Assembly (NCBI RefSeq): GCF_013752535.1
Contig: NZ_CP058348.1
Coordinates: 744,001-808,000 of the forward strand
Direction: 5' to 3'
Source of the DNA: Bdellovibrio sp. KM01
GTDB lineage: Bacteria > Bdellovibrionota > Bdellovibrionia > Bdellovibrionales > Bdellovibrionaceae
DNA: 64,000 bases
Shown: in pieces, positions 32,502 through 40,955 of the stretch
Position numbering within the stretch: position 1 is the first letter of the stretch
How the letters are laid out: each line of letters starts with the position of its first letter
The notes under the pieces: model-generated
Databases searched by the model: none
The model's input: the letters and a program-made list of their open reading frames with translations, nothing else
Told to the model about the DNA's origin: nothing
Made by a program: the position numbers and the translations under genes

Positions 32502-34697
32502 GTGTCTGACCGAGATGAGTTTCTACCACATGGTCCGCAGGAGTTAAAAAAGAGAAGACGAGAGATCTTAATCGTTCTGGTCGTCTCTTTGATGTTCGTT
32601 CTGTTGACCTGGTTTGAAATCAGATTGTTCGCGACCAGCCAGCAACTTCCATTCGTTCACAGTATCTTCTTCTTTGGTCTCGTAAACTTTAACATCGTTC
32701 TGTTGTTGTTATTGTTGTTCATGATCTTCCGAAACATCGTGAAGGTCTTCGTCGAGCGCCAAGGTAAAATCTTCGGTAGCAGTCTTAAAGCAAAACTTGT
32801 CGCCGCGTTCGTCGCGTTCAGCTTTATCCCGACTGTTCTGATGTTTATCATCTCCGTATTTTATATTAACTCGAGCTTTGATAAGTGGTTTAGCGCCAAA
32901 ATGGCGGGAGTTCTAAAAAGCTCCATCGAAGTCACTAATGCCTACTATTTCAATGCTAAGAAAAAGAACTACCACTTTGCTCATCAGATTGCAGATTCCG
33001 TCCGGCCGTTAAGTAATTCGAACGACATCAAACGCAAAGTCGAGCAACTTCGCAAAGAATTCAGTTTGGATGCGGTGGAATATTATCCGTCACTTTTCGG
33101 TAAGCGAGTTGTCGTTTCTGCTGAAGATGACACCGTTCCTACGGTGCCTGCGGTCTCCCTAGAATTCCTGCAAAAAGGTATTAAGGTCCAAGCCGAAGCC
33201 TCCATCATCCATCAATTCGGGGATGGAAATCTGGTGCGCGTGATTGTCCCGGTCAAAGAGGGCGCTGACAAAGGTGCCATCGTTGTTTCCAGCTTTTTAC
33301 CGCTGTCACTCGTCAGTAAAATGGATGATATCTCGACGGCCTATGATGAGTTCCGGGATATCAATCCGCTCGAATATCCGTTGAAATCTATTTACCTGAT
33401 CATCCTGGTGTTGATGACCTTTGTGATCTTGCTGGCGGCGACCTGGTTTGGGTTCTATTTGGCCCGACAGCTCTCGATTCCGATTGTGCAATTGGGGCGT
33501 GCGACTCGCAGGATTGCGGGAGGAGATTACACTCCACTGGAAATCAAATCCGGTTCCGAGGAAATCACCGACCTGATTTCAAGTTTCAACCAAATGACGG
33601 TGACTTTGGAAAACACTCTGGAAGAGCTCGATCAGCATGCGCGCTATACGGATACGGTTCTTCGTAATGTGAATACGGGCGTGATCTCTGTCGATCAGGC
33701 CGGGCGCGTTTCCACCATCAATCGTCACGCCGCTCAACTTTTGAAAATCGATCCGGAACGCTACATCGGTAAATCTGTGCGTGAGCTTTTAACATTAGAG
33801 TATTTCCGTACTTTCGCAGACCTGCTGAAAACAATGCAGGATCATAAAATCGAAAGTATCCAAAAAGAATTCCGCTTGAACGTTCAGGGGGAGGCTGTGC
33901 CTCTGTTAATGAGTCTTTCCATCCTTAAAGATGAAAAAGGCGAAGCCGTGGGTAAGGTCCTGGTGTTCGACGACATGACTCCGATCGTGAATGCGCAACG
34001 TTCTGCCGCTTGGACAGAAGTGGCCCGTCGTATTGCCCATGAGATTAAAAATCCTCTGACACCCATTAAGCTTTCCGCGGAACGCCTGCAAAGAAAGTTT
34101 GGTGCTTCGATTACGGATCCGGCATTCAGTGAATGTACGACCATGATCGTAAAACAAGTGGATGGTTTAAAAAATCTGGTGAACGAGTTCAGTAACTTTG
34201 CTCGTCTTCCGCAGGCTCGTCCCGTGGTTGCGAATTTCAACAGCGTAGTTGAGGAATCCCTGGGGCTTTATCGCCAGGCTCATCCAAATGTCAGTTTTGA
34301 TTTTAAACCTGATACAGAGTTGCCGGAATTCAAATTCGACCCCGATCAATTCCGCCGTGTCCTGGTGAATCTTGTGGATAACGCTGTGGCTGCTGTGGCT
34401 AAAGAACCACAACCCGCCGTCCAAATAGCCACACTTTATTCAAAAGACATCAAAACCATGCGAATGACAGTGGCTGACAATGGAGACGGGGTGTCAGCAG
34501 AGCAAAGAAACCGCATTTTTGAACCGTACTACTCTACAAAAGAGGGCGGAACTGGTTTAGGCTTACCTATCGTAAAAAGAATCATCGAAGACCATAATGG
34601 ATTCATTCGTGCGACAGCCAATGATCCAAAAGGTTTAAAACTGGTGATCGAGATCCCTGTAAACGAAGTGGGCGCTTGGAAGCCCTCTGAAGAATAG
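32502..34697 (+). CDS. ntrY: NtrY-like sensor histidine kinase
   Basis: This 731-residue membrane kinase of the NtrY family starts at GTG. It has several N-terminal membrane segments (about 20-130) and a sensing region, a HAMP segment (ATRRIAGGDY, about 345), a PAS domain (about 380-490), a histidine box RRIAHEIKNPLTP with His513, an N-box NLVDNAVAA and the GGTGLGLPIV G-box. It probably phosphorylates the response regulator that follows. In other bacteria NtrY-NtrX is linked to nitrogen or redox control. The next gene starts 14 bases downstream. Confidence 0.93.
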   Translation: MSDRDEFLPHGPQELKKRRREILIVLVVSLMFVLLTWFEIRLFATSQQLPFVHSIFFFGLVNFNIVLLLLLLFMIFRNIVKVFVERQGKIFGSSLKAKLVAAFVAFSFIPTVLMFIISVFYINSSFDKWFSAKMAGVLKSSIEVTNAYYFNAKKKNYHFAHQIADSVRPLSNSNDIKRKVEQLRKEFSLDAVEYYPSLFGKRVVVSAEDDTVPTVPAVSLEFLQKGIKVQAEASIIHQFGDGNLVRVIVPVKEGADKGAIVVSSFLPLSLVSKMDDISTAYDEFRDINPLEYPLKSIYLIILVLMTFVILLAATWFGFYLARQLSIPIVQLGRATRRIAGGDYTPLEIKSGSEEITDLISSFNQMTVTLENTLEELDQHARYTDTVLRNVNTGVISVDQAGRVSTINRHAAQLLKIDPERYIGKSVRELLTLEYFRTFADLLKTMQDHKIESIQKEFRLNVQGEAVPLLMSLSILKDEKGEAVGKVLVFDDMTPIVNAQRSAAWTEVARRIAHEIKNPLTPIKLSAERLQRKFGASITDPAFSECTTMIVKQVDGLKNLVNEFSNFARLPQARPVVANFNSVVEESLGLYRQAHPNVSFDFKPDTELPEFKFDPDQFRRVLVNLVDNAVAAVAKEPQPAVQIATLYSKDIKTMRMTVADNGDGVSAEQRNRIFEPYYSTKEGGTGLGLPIVKRIIEDHNGFIRATANDPKGLKLVIEIPVNEVGAWKPSEE

Positions 34698-34711
34698 AAA
34701 GAAGGTCCGTG

Positions 34712-36088
34712 ATGACGGCTCTATCGACTAAAATTCTGATTATTGACGACGAAGCGCCAATTCGTGATGTGCTTTCAGCCTCTTTAAAGGATGAAGGCTA
34801 TCAAGTATTTCTCGCACACGACGGGGAGTCGGGTCTGCAAGCGATCAAAGACGTTCAGCCAGACGTTGTCTTCCAAGACATCTGGATGCCGGGTAAATTC
34901 GATGGTATCGAGGTGTTGACTCGTGCTCGCAAAGAATTCCCGAATGTTGAGTTCGTGATGATCTCTGGTCACGGAACAATCGAAACAGCGGTTAAGGCAA
35001 CTAAGCTGGGCGCATGGGATTTCATCGAAAAGCCGCTTTCAATGGATAAAATCCTTATCGTGATTTCAAACATCCTAAGCTTCCAGCAAGCAAAAGAAGA
35101 GAAATCACTTCTATTGAACAAGCTTCGTAAATCCATCGCTCTTGTGGGCGAAGCACCTTCGATCGTAGCAACCAAGCAAGTGATTGCCCGCGTGGCTCCG
35201 ACGAACTCCTGGGTTTTGATCCAAGGGGAAGCGGGCACAGGTAAAGAGCTTGTCGCACAAAACATCCACTACCTTAGCGCTCGCGCGAGCCGTCCGTTTG
35301 TTGAAATCAACTGCGGTGGTATTCCTGAAGATCTTTTGGAATCAGAAATCTTCGGTATTGAAAAAGGCGCAATGCCAGGGGTGGATCGCGCGAAAAAAGG
35401 TAAATTGGACCTCGCTCAAGGTGGAACTTTGTACATCGCTGAAATCAGCGAAATGAATAAAGACGCCCAAGCGAAACTTTTGACTTATCTTGATGACAAA
35501 AAATACCGCCGTGTCGGTGGGTCGGAAACTATTGAAAATGATGTGCGCGTGATCGCGGCGTCTTCTAAAGACCTGGATAAAGAAGTTAAAGAAGGCCGCT
35601 TCCGCGAAGATCTTTACTATCGTCTGAACGTGATTCCCTTCCGTGTACCGGCTCTTCGCGAGCATCCGGAAGACATCCCGGTTCTGGTTTCTTTCTTCTC
35701 TGATAACGTCGCTCGCGAAAGCGGTTTCCCTAAAAAAGCCATCAGTGAACAAGCTATGAACAAGATGCTTTCTCACCAATGGACGGGGAACGTACGCGAA
35801 CTTAAAAACTTTATCGAACGCGTATACATCCTGACTCCCGGGGAATTCGTCGACGTTCATGACTTGCGTTTTGCAGGTTTGATCGACAAAGACGATGAAA
35901 AAGGTTTTGAGATGCAAGACCTGTCTACGTTCCGCGATGCCCGCGCGCAGTTCGAAAAGGAATACCTTCTTCGCAAGATCAACGAAAACGGCGGCAATAT
36001 TTCGAAAACCGCTGAAGTGATCGGCCTTGAAAGAAGTTACTTGCACAGAAAAATTAAAGCCTACGGAATTGATACAAAAGACATTTAA
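34712..36088 (+). CDS. ntrX: NtrX-like response regulator with degenerate sigma-54 contact loop
   Basis: The 458-residue protein has a receiver with Asp56 (FQDIWMPG), Ser85 and Lys107, an AAA+ domain and a C-terminal Fis-like helix-turn-helix. Walker A GEAGTGKE is intact (about 171-178), but GAFTGA reads GAMPGV (219-224) and the Walker B aspartate is replaced by Ala (TLYIAEISE, about 243). It therefore probably cannot open sigma-54 complexes or hydrolyse ATP well, as with NtrX in some alphaproteobacteria. The GTG at 34709 is adjacent, but the ATG at 34712 has AAGG 6 bases upstream. Confidence 0.9.
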   Translation: MTALSTKILIIDDEAPIRDVLSASLKDEGYQVFLAHDGESGLQAIKDVQPDVVFQDIWMPGKFDGIEVLTRARKEFPNVEFVMISGHGTIETAVKATKLGAWDFIEKPLSMDKILIVISNILSFQQAKEEKSLLLNKLRKSIALVGEAPSIVATKQVIARVAPTNSWVLIQGEAGTGKELVAQNIHYLSARASRPFVEINCGGIPEDLLESEIFGIEKGAMPGVDRAKKGKLDLAQGGTLYIAEISEMNKDAQAKLLTYLDDKKYRRVGGSETIENDVRVIAASSKDLDKEVKEGRFREDLYYRLNVIPFRVPALREHPEDIPVLVSFFSDNVARESGFPKKAISEQAMNKMLSHQWTGNVRELKNFIERVYILTPGEFVDVHDLRFAGLIDKDDEKGFEMQDLSTFRDARAQFEKEYLLRKINENGGNISKTAEVIGLERSYLHRKIKAYGIDTKDI

Positions 36089-36098
36089 GGAATAGCAC

Positions 36099-37598
36099 AT
36101 GTCAGATACAGCAATTAAACCAACACGTTCTGAAAACTACCCAGAGTGGTACCAACAAGTCATCACGGCAGCTGATATGGCTGAAAATTCTCCGGTTCGT
36201 GGTTGCATGGTTATCAAACCTTGGGGCTACGCTGTATGGGAAAACATGCAAGCCGTTCTAGATCGCATGTTCAAAGATACGGGCCACGTGAACGCCTACT
36301 TCCCATTGCTAATTCCATTAAGCTTTTTGGAAAAAGAAGCAGAACACGTGGAAGGCTTTGCTAAAGAGTGCGCCGTCGTGACTCATCACCGTTTGAAAGG
36401 TGATGGCAATGGCAAGCTGGTTCCAGATGGTGAACTTGAAGAGCCACTAATCATTCGTCCAACGTCTGAAACGATCATCGGCCATCAATTCGCAAAATGG
36501 GTTAAGTCTTACCGTGACCTTCCTGTTTTGATTAACCAATGGTGCAACGTGATGAGATGGGAAATGCGTACGCGTATGTTCCTAAGAACAGCTGAGTTCT
36601 TGTGGCAAGAAGGCCATACGGTTCACGCGACGGCAAAGGAAGCTCAAGACGAAACTTTGCAAATGTTGGGCGTCTATGCTGACTTCGCTGAAAATTATAT
36701 GGCGATGCCAGTGATCAAAGGGATGAAAACTTCTGACGAGCGTTTCCCAGGTGCGGTTGATACGTATACTATCGAAGCTCTTATGCAGGATAAAAAAGCT
36801 CTTCAGGCAGGCACGTCTCATTTCTTGGGTCAAAACTTTGCCAAAGCTTCTGGTATCAAATACCTAAGTGCTGAGGGTAAAGAAGAAACAGCCTGGACAA
36901 CGTCCTGGGGCGTTTCAACTCGCCTTATCGGTGGATTGATCATGACTCACTCTGATGACAACGGTTTTGTGGTTCCACCAAGAATCGCTCCGCTGCACGT
37001 GGTGATCGTACCTATCTATCGTAACGACGCTGAAAAAGCACAGGTTCTTGAATACGTAAACAGCTTGGCTAAAGAAGTGAAATCTCAAAGCTTCAACGGT
37101 GGCTCTGTGCGTGTGAAAGTCGACGACCGCGATATCCGTGGTGGCGATAAAGCATGGCAATACATCAAACAAGGTGTTCCAGTGCGTGTAGAAGTAGGTC
37201 CTCGTGACATGGCGAAAGGCGAAGTATTCGTCGGCCGTCGTGACAAAGGCCCGAAAGAAAAAGCCGGCCAGGCCCGCGATGCCTTCGTTCAAGGCATCAG
37301 TGCTTTGTTGCAAGAAATCCAGGACGGCTTGTTCGAAAGAGCCAAAGCTTTCCGTGACAGCAACATCAAAAAAATCACAGACCTGAAAGAATTCGAAGCG
37401 CACTTCAAGGGTGAAGAAAACTCCGCCCCAGGATTCGCGTTGGTTCCATGGTGTGAAGAAGGTATCGGCCACGAATTGCTAGCTCAATTAAAAGTAACTC
37501 CGCGTTGCGCCCCCTTGAAGCAAGAGCCAATCAGCGGAAACTGTATCTTCTCGGGTAAGCCAGCAACCAAGTGGGTCTTGTTCGCAAAGTCTTATTAG
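36099..37598 (+). CDS. proS: Prolyl-tRNA synthetase, archaeal/eukaryotic type
   Basis: The 499-residue class II synthetase charges tRNA-Pro. It is the short form without the bacterial editing insertion: MRTRMFLRTAEFLWQEGHT (class II motif 2) and the following GIKYLSAEGKEETAWTTSWGVSTR (motif 3) match the archaeal/eukaryotic-like ProRS (type 3). The anticodon-binding domain follows at about 290-400, and the C-terminal zinc-like domain near 400-499 is present. GGAATAGC precedes the ATG. It is the last gene before the structured spacer. Confidence 0.95.
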   Translation: MSDTAIKPTRSENYPEWYQQVITAADMAENSPVRGCMVIKPWGYAVWENMQAVLDRMFKDTGHVNAYFPLLIPLSFLEKEAEHVEGFAKECAVVTHHRLKGDGNGKLVPDGELEEPLIIRPTSETIIGHQFAKWVKSYRDLPVLINQWCNVMRWEMRTRMFLRTAEFLWQEGHTVHATAKEAQDETLQMLGVYADFAENYMAMPVIKGMKTSDERFPGAVDTYTIEALMQDKKALQAGTSHFLGQNFAKASGIKYLSAEGKEETAWTTSWGVSTRLIGGLIMTHSDDNGFVVPPRIAPLHVVIVPIYRNDAEKAQVLEYVNSLAKEVKSQSFNGGSVRVKVDDRDIRGGDKAWQYIKQGVPVRVEVGPRDMAKGEVFVGRRDKGPKEKAGQARDAFVQGISALLQEIQDGLFERAKAFRDSNIKKITDLKEFEAHFKGEENSAPGFALVPWCEEGIGHELLAQLKVTPRCAPLKQEPISGNCIFSGKPATKWVLFAKSY

Positions 37599-37633
37599 GG
37601 AACGTCGGCAAATCGGATTTCTCCGCGTTGCCG

Positions 37634-37721
37634 GGGTTGAGGGCTCCTGCCCTCAACCCTACGGGCTGACGACAAAAATAGCATCCTGCTATTTTTGTCG
37701 TCGCTGTACAGGTAGTACAGC
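37634..37721 (+). repeat. Three adjacent perfect hairpins with TCC(T) loops
   Basis: GGTTGAGGGC-tcct-GCCCTCAACC extends to 11 pairs at 37634-37659. GACGACAAAAATAGCA-tcc-TGCTATTTTTGTCGTC is 16 perfect pairs at 37668-37702. GCTGTAC-aggta-GTACAGC is 7 pairs at 37703-37721. The first two share the loop-stem word TCCTGC with the hairpins before rpoB. Confidence 0.9.
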
Positions 37722-37890
37722 TTCCTCCTGGCGCCTTGATAAATCCAATTTTCCAACGTTCGGTTTTGCGACGTTGGGATGGGCTCGGGGAGTGGATTCG
37801 AGGTTGGTTGGGTGGAATATTGAATTCCCTCGGAAACGTAAAGCCCTAGGTCCGAAAAAGTTGATTTCAAATTATTTATGAATTTGGCGA

Positions 37891-37918
37891 ACGGAGGGAA
37901 TTTCTCTCCGTTTTTTTA
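37891..37918 (+). terminator. Intrinsic terminator of the proS region
   Basis: ACGGAG and CTCCGT flank a 9-base loop and are followed by seven T residues. It lies 293 bases past the proS stop, so either proS has a very long 3' end or a small RNA ends here. Confidence 0.85.
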
Positions 37919-37995
37919 TTGTCTTTGACCGACCGGAAGTCAGCGCAGATTCTTAATTCTAGGGATCTATGAGTGTCAATAACAGGAGGGTTTGT

Positions 37996-38760
37996 ATGAA
38001 AGCCTTAATCATTACCTTGTTGTTGCTCGTTTCAGTATTTTCCTTAACTTCCTTCGCCGATAAAGAATTTTCTCTCACGACATCGCCGGCAACCGACACG
38101 CTGAATGCACCACCTGATAACGAAGTTCTGCCGACAAATGAATCTTTAGATGACTTGATGACAACGGATGAGCTCGCTAATGAAGTTGGCGCCCCTCGCA
38201 CTGAAATGCGTGCCGCTGTGATTAATCCTGAAATCATCGCCGCTCAAGACGGTATCGACGTCTATCGTGAATACGCCATTGTCCTAAGAATTAACAAAGC
38301 TCCAATCGGTCCCACTGCGCAGCAAATGCAGGTGATGGAAAATGGAATGCCGACAGCAACTTATCTGGTTTCTACCGGCCGTGAACAATACGAAAAAGCC
38401 AAAAGCGGTCGCTGGTATTGGACCACAACTCCCGTCGGCACTTTTTCGCCCTATAAATTAGTGCGCGACCACTATTCCTATACCTGGAAAGCCCATATGG
38501 AATACGCGATGTTCTTTAATGGGGGAGTCGCAGTCCATGCCACCACTCCCGATCACTACAAAGAACTGGGCAGGCGTGCTTCCGGAGGATGTGTTCGTGT
38601 CCACAAAGACAACGCCATTATCCTGTGGAATAAAGTTTCGGCGCAGCCGCAAAAGCTTGTGCCTTTATTCAATGAGAATGGCCGGGTGGCTCGTGACGTG
38701 AATGGCAATCCTATTCGTGTCATGGGGTGGAACACGCTCATTATCGTCGAAAACAAATGA
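37996..38760 (+). CDS. L,D-transpeptidase (YkuD family)
   Basis: The 254-residue exported enzyme has a signal peptide (MKALIITLLLLVSVFSLTSFA) and a Pro/Thr-rich linker, then the YkuD catalytic domain: AVHATTPDHYKELGRRASGGCVRV with catalytic Cys199 and His181. It forms 3,3-crosslinks or attaches modified residues to peptidoglycan. In Bdellovibrio such enzymes are known to modify the prey wall, so a predation role is plausible but not shown by sequence. AGGAGG five bases ahead of the ATG at 37996 fixes the start. Confidence 0.93.
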   Translation: MKALIITLLLLVSVFSLTSFADKEFSLTTSPATDTLNAPPDNEVLPTNESLDDLMTTDELANEVGAPRTEMRAAVINPEIIAAQDGIDVYREYAIVLRINKAPIGPTAQQMQVMENGMPTATYLVSTGREQYEKAKSGRWYWTTTPVGTFSPYKLVRDHYSYTWKAHMEYAMFFNGGVAVHATTPDHYKELGRRASGGCVRVHKDNAIILWNKVSAQPQKLVPLFNENGRVARDVNGNPIRVMGWNTLIIVENK

Positions 38761-38804
38761 CCTGATTGCCAGTTTATGAGAGGGTGGAGCGCAGGAGTTA
38801 TTCC

Positions 38805-39512
38805 ATGAATAAAAACCTGCGCGCTCACCCCATGAGAAATCCCCTAATCCTCGCTCTTGATGTCGATACCAGAGATCAAGCATTGAAAATCGCCGATCAA
38901 ATCGGGGATGTTGTCGGGGGCATCAAGCTCGGCCCACGTCTTTGTCTTCGTTACGGCATGGAGTTTGTGCAGGAGATGTCGCAAAGAGCTCCTATCTTTC
39001 TCGATAATAAACACTTCGATATTCCCTCCACGATGGAAGCCGCCGTGCGCGCAAGCTTCGATGCTGGTGCCTCGCTAGTCACAGTTCACGCCCTTAGTGG
39101 AGCAGAAGCCCTGCAAAGAATGGCCAAGGTAGAGGCGGAGCTAAGTAAAATCCGTCCGTTTCGCATTCTCGCTGTGACCATTTTAACTTCCTGGGATCAA
39201 AACTCATTGCCGCCGGTAATGAATCCTCAGCCGATCGCTCAGCATGTGACTGAATTGGCGAGTTTAGTTCAAAAATCAGGACTCTCCGGGGTCGTTTGCT
39301 CGCCCCACGAGCTAGACCTTTTACAAAATCAGGGTCTCTATCTTGTCACGCCGGGAATTCGCTTTAGTATGAACGACTCTGGCGACCAAAAGCGAATCAT
39401 GGGCCCCAAGGAAGCACTTGAAAAGGGCGCTTCCGCATTGGTGGTAGGGCGTCCAATATTAGAAGCAAAAGATATTAAAGAAGCTGCAAATCAGTTTGTG
39501 ATGGCGATGTAG
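38805..39512 (+). CDS. pyrF: Orotidine 5'-phosphate decarboxylase
   Basis: OMP decarboxylase makes UMP in pyrimidine synthesis. The 235-residue TIM barrel has LALDVDTRDQAL near the N-terminus, the catalytic loop with FLDNKHFDIPST (Asp-Lys-x-x-Asp type) and the phosphate loop TPGIRFS with DQKRIMGPKEAL. AGGAG seven bases before the ATG at 38805 supports this start over the open frame at 38766. The stop is 1 base from the following gene. Confidence 0.95.
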   Translation: MNKNLRAHPMRNPLILALDVDTRDQALKIADQIGDVVGGIKLGPRLCLRYGMEFVQEMSQRAPIFLDNKHFDIPSTMEAAVRASFDAGASLVTVHALSGAEALQRMAKVEAELSKIRPFRILAVTILTSWDQNSLPPVMNPQPIAQHVTELASLVQKSGLSGVVCSPHELDLLQNQGLYLVTPGIRFSMNDSGDQKRIMGPKEALEKGASALVVGRPILEAKDIKEAANQFVMAM

Positions 39513-39513
39513 T

Positions 39514-40425
39514 ATGAAGAAAAATAATTTCCGTTCCGGTTCTAAAAACAACTCTCAAAGATCCTCTCAGGGTTCATCTCGCCCGCCAGGATCTCGTCCT
39601 CAACAAAGCGGTGGTCGCTCTCAAGGTGGTCGTCCTCAGCAGGGATCTCGCTCTGAAAATTCCATTCCTAGAGAGTGGAGAATCGTTGTCGGTAATCACG
39701 CGATCAAAGAAGCTCTCTATATGCGCCCTAAAAAAGTTAAAGGCATGTGGTTGAAAAATGGCTGGGAATCTTCTGCAGATTTGCGTGATCTGGAAGAAAT
39801 GGCTCGTAAGCACCACATCACTCCAGAAATTCGCCAAGAAGCTGTCATCGATAAATTTGGATCCTCTCACCAGGGTGCGGCACTTTTTGTTGAAGGTGCG
39901 CCGGGTATGGACCTAGACCATCTGGGGAATCTTGAAACATCTATCGTTTTGATGTTGGACGGTATCGAAGACCCCCATAATTTGGGTGCGATTCTACGAA
40001 CTTCCTGGTTAACCAATGTAAAAGGTGTATTAATTCCAGAGGATCGCGCGGTGGGTCTAACTCCGACCGTTCATAAAGTAGCTTGCGGTGGCGTTGAACA
40101 CGTTGCCGTTGAATCCACGACGAACTTTAGTAAGTACGCGGAAACACTAAAAGAAAAAGGCTATTGGATTTATGGCCTAAGTCCTCGCGGAAAAAAATCT
40201 ATATTTGAGCTCGATTTGCCAGAAAAAGTAATTTGGGCAATTGGGGCGGAAGATAAAGGTTTGAGAGTGACAACAGAACGTCTATGTGATGAATTGGTTT
40301 TCATTCCGCAAACGAGTGCATCAGCCTCTTATAATGCGTCTGTCGCGACAGCAATGGCTCTGACAGAAACACTAAGGCAGCACGCGCAGCGCGGAAAGTC
40401 TAAAAAATCGCAGTCTGACAGATAA
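39514..40425 (+). CDS. TrmH/SpoU-family rRNA 2'-O-methyltransferase (RlmB-like)
   Basis: The 303-residue SPOUT methyltransferase has an N-terminal Ser/Gly/Gln/Arg-rich disordered stretch of 50 residues, an L30e-like substrate domain (about 55-130) and the knotted C-terminal domain with DGIEDPHNLGAILRT (SpoU motif 1), IGAEDKGLR (motif 2) and SASASYNASVATAMAL (motif 3). It resembles RlmB, which modifies 23S rRNA. It starts 1 base after the pyrF stop. The disordered extension is not typical of E. coli RlmB. Confidence 0.9.
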   Translation: MKKNNFRSGSKNNSQRSSQGSSRPPGSRPQQSGGRSQGGRPQQGSRSENSIPREWRIVVGNHAIKEALYMRPKKVKGMWLKNGWESSADLRDLEEMARKHHITPEIRQEAVIDKFGSSHQGAALFVEGAPGMDLDHLGNLETSIVLMLDGIEDPHNLGAILRTSWLTNVKGVLIPEDRAVGLTPTVHKVACGGVEHVAVESTTNFSKYAETLKEKGYWIYGLSPRGKKSIFELDLPEKVIWAIGAEDKGLRVTTERLCDELVFIPQTSASASYNASVATAMALTETLRQHAQRGKSKKSQSDR

Positions 40426-40431
40426 TTATCT

Positions 40432-40461
40432 TTGACGAATGTAGATTTTTTCCACTATAAC
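40432..40461 (+). promoter_or_regulatory. Sigma-70 promoter of the tRNA-tuf operon
   Basis: TTGACG (40432-40437), an 18-base spacer and TATAAC (40456-40461) form a strong promoter about 22 bases ahead of the first tRNA. Confidence 0.8.
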
Positions 40462-40482
40462 TCTTTCGGTTATCTCAGTGAT

Positions 40483-40558
40483 GCTGGTTTAGCTCAATTG
40501 GTAGAGCAGCTGATTTGTAATCAGCAGGTTGCGGGTTCGAGTCCCATAACCAGCTCCA
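40483..40558 (+). tRNA. thrU: tRNA-Thr (anticodon TGT)
   Basis: Acceptor arms GCTGGTT and AACCAGC pair, followed by T and an encoded CCA. The anticodon loop TTTGTAA gives TGT, and the T-arm is GGTTCGAGTCC. It leads the Thr-Tyr-Gly-Thr-tuf cluster found also in E. coli. Confidence 0.96.
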
Positions 40559-40588
40559 AATTTCTCTGAGTAAGTATTTAAAAAAAAT

Positions 40589-40674
40589 GGGTAGGTGCCC
40601 GAGTGGCTAAAGGGGACGGACTGTAAATCCGTTAGCTTGCGCTTACGAAGGTTCGAATCCTTCCCTGCCCACCA
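40589..40674 (+). tRNA. tyrU: tRNA-Tyr (anticodon GTA)
   Basis: GGGTAGG pairs with CCTGCCC (one wobble), followed by ACCA. The anticodon stem ACGGA/TCCGT frames CTGTAAA with GTA, and the long variable arm is typical of tRNA-Tyr. Confidence 0.96.
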
Positions 40675-40719
40675 TTTTTTTAAATATTTTCTCGGTGAAA
40701 TTAGGGTTTCTGTTAATGG

Positions 40720-40796
40720 GCGGGAATAGCTCAATTGGCTAGAGTATCTGCCTTCCAAGCAGAGGGTTGCGGGTTCGAGACCCGTTTCCCGCTCCA
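40720..40796 (+). tRNA. glyT: tRNA-Gly (anticodon TCC)
   Basis: GCGGGAA pairs with TTCCCGC, followed by TCCA. TCTGC/GCAGA frame CTTCCAA with anticodon TCC. Third member of the cluster. Confidence 0.96.
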
Positions 40797-40806
40797 AATT
40801 TCAGAC

Positions 40807-40881
40807 GCCCATGTAGCTCAGTGGTAGAGCACACCCTTGGTAAGGGTGAGGTCGTCGGTTCGGCTCCGATCATGGGCTCCA
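40807..40881 (+). tRNA. thrT: tRNA-Thr (anticodon GGT)
   Basis: GCCCATG pairs with CATGGGC, followed by TCCA. CACCC/GGGTG frame TTGGTAA with anticodon GGT. It is followed by tuf after 74 bases. Confidence 0.96.
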
Positions 40882-40955
40882 CTTAGTTTTACACTTGAAT
40901 TTAAAAAATTTGGCTTTAAGTTAGATAAAAATAAAAAATCTCTGCAGGAGGACTA

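Larger units (their letters stand above)
37599..37995. other. Tandem-hairpin spacer downstream of proS
   Basis: No gene is supported in this 397-bp stretch. It carries an 11-bp-stem hairpin at 37634-37659, a 16-bp perfect stem at 37668-37702, a 7-bp hairpin at 37703-37721, another 7-bp repeat at 37754-37778 and the terminator at 37891-37918. Such closely packed stems before a terminator suggest a long structured 3' UTR, a non-coding RNA or a nucleoid-protein site. Confidence 0.7.

Noticed and set aside
37595-37870. 91-residue minus-strand frame after proS
   Set aside because: It runs across the perfect hairpins, which explain the base pattern, and has no ribosome site or family match.
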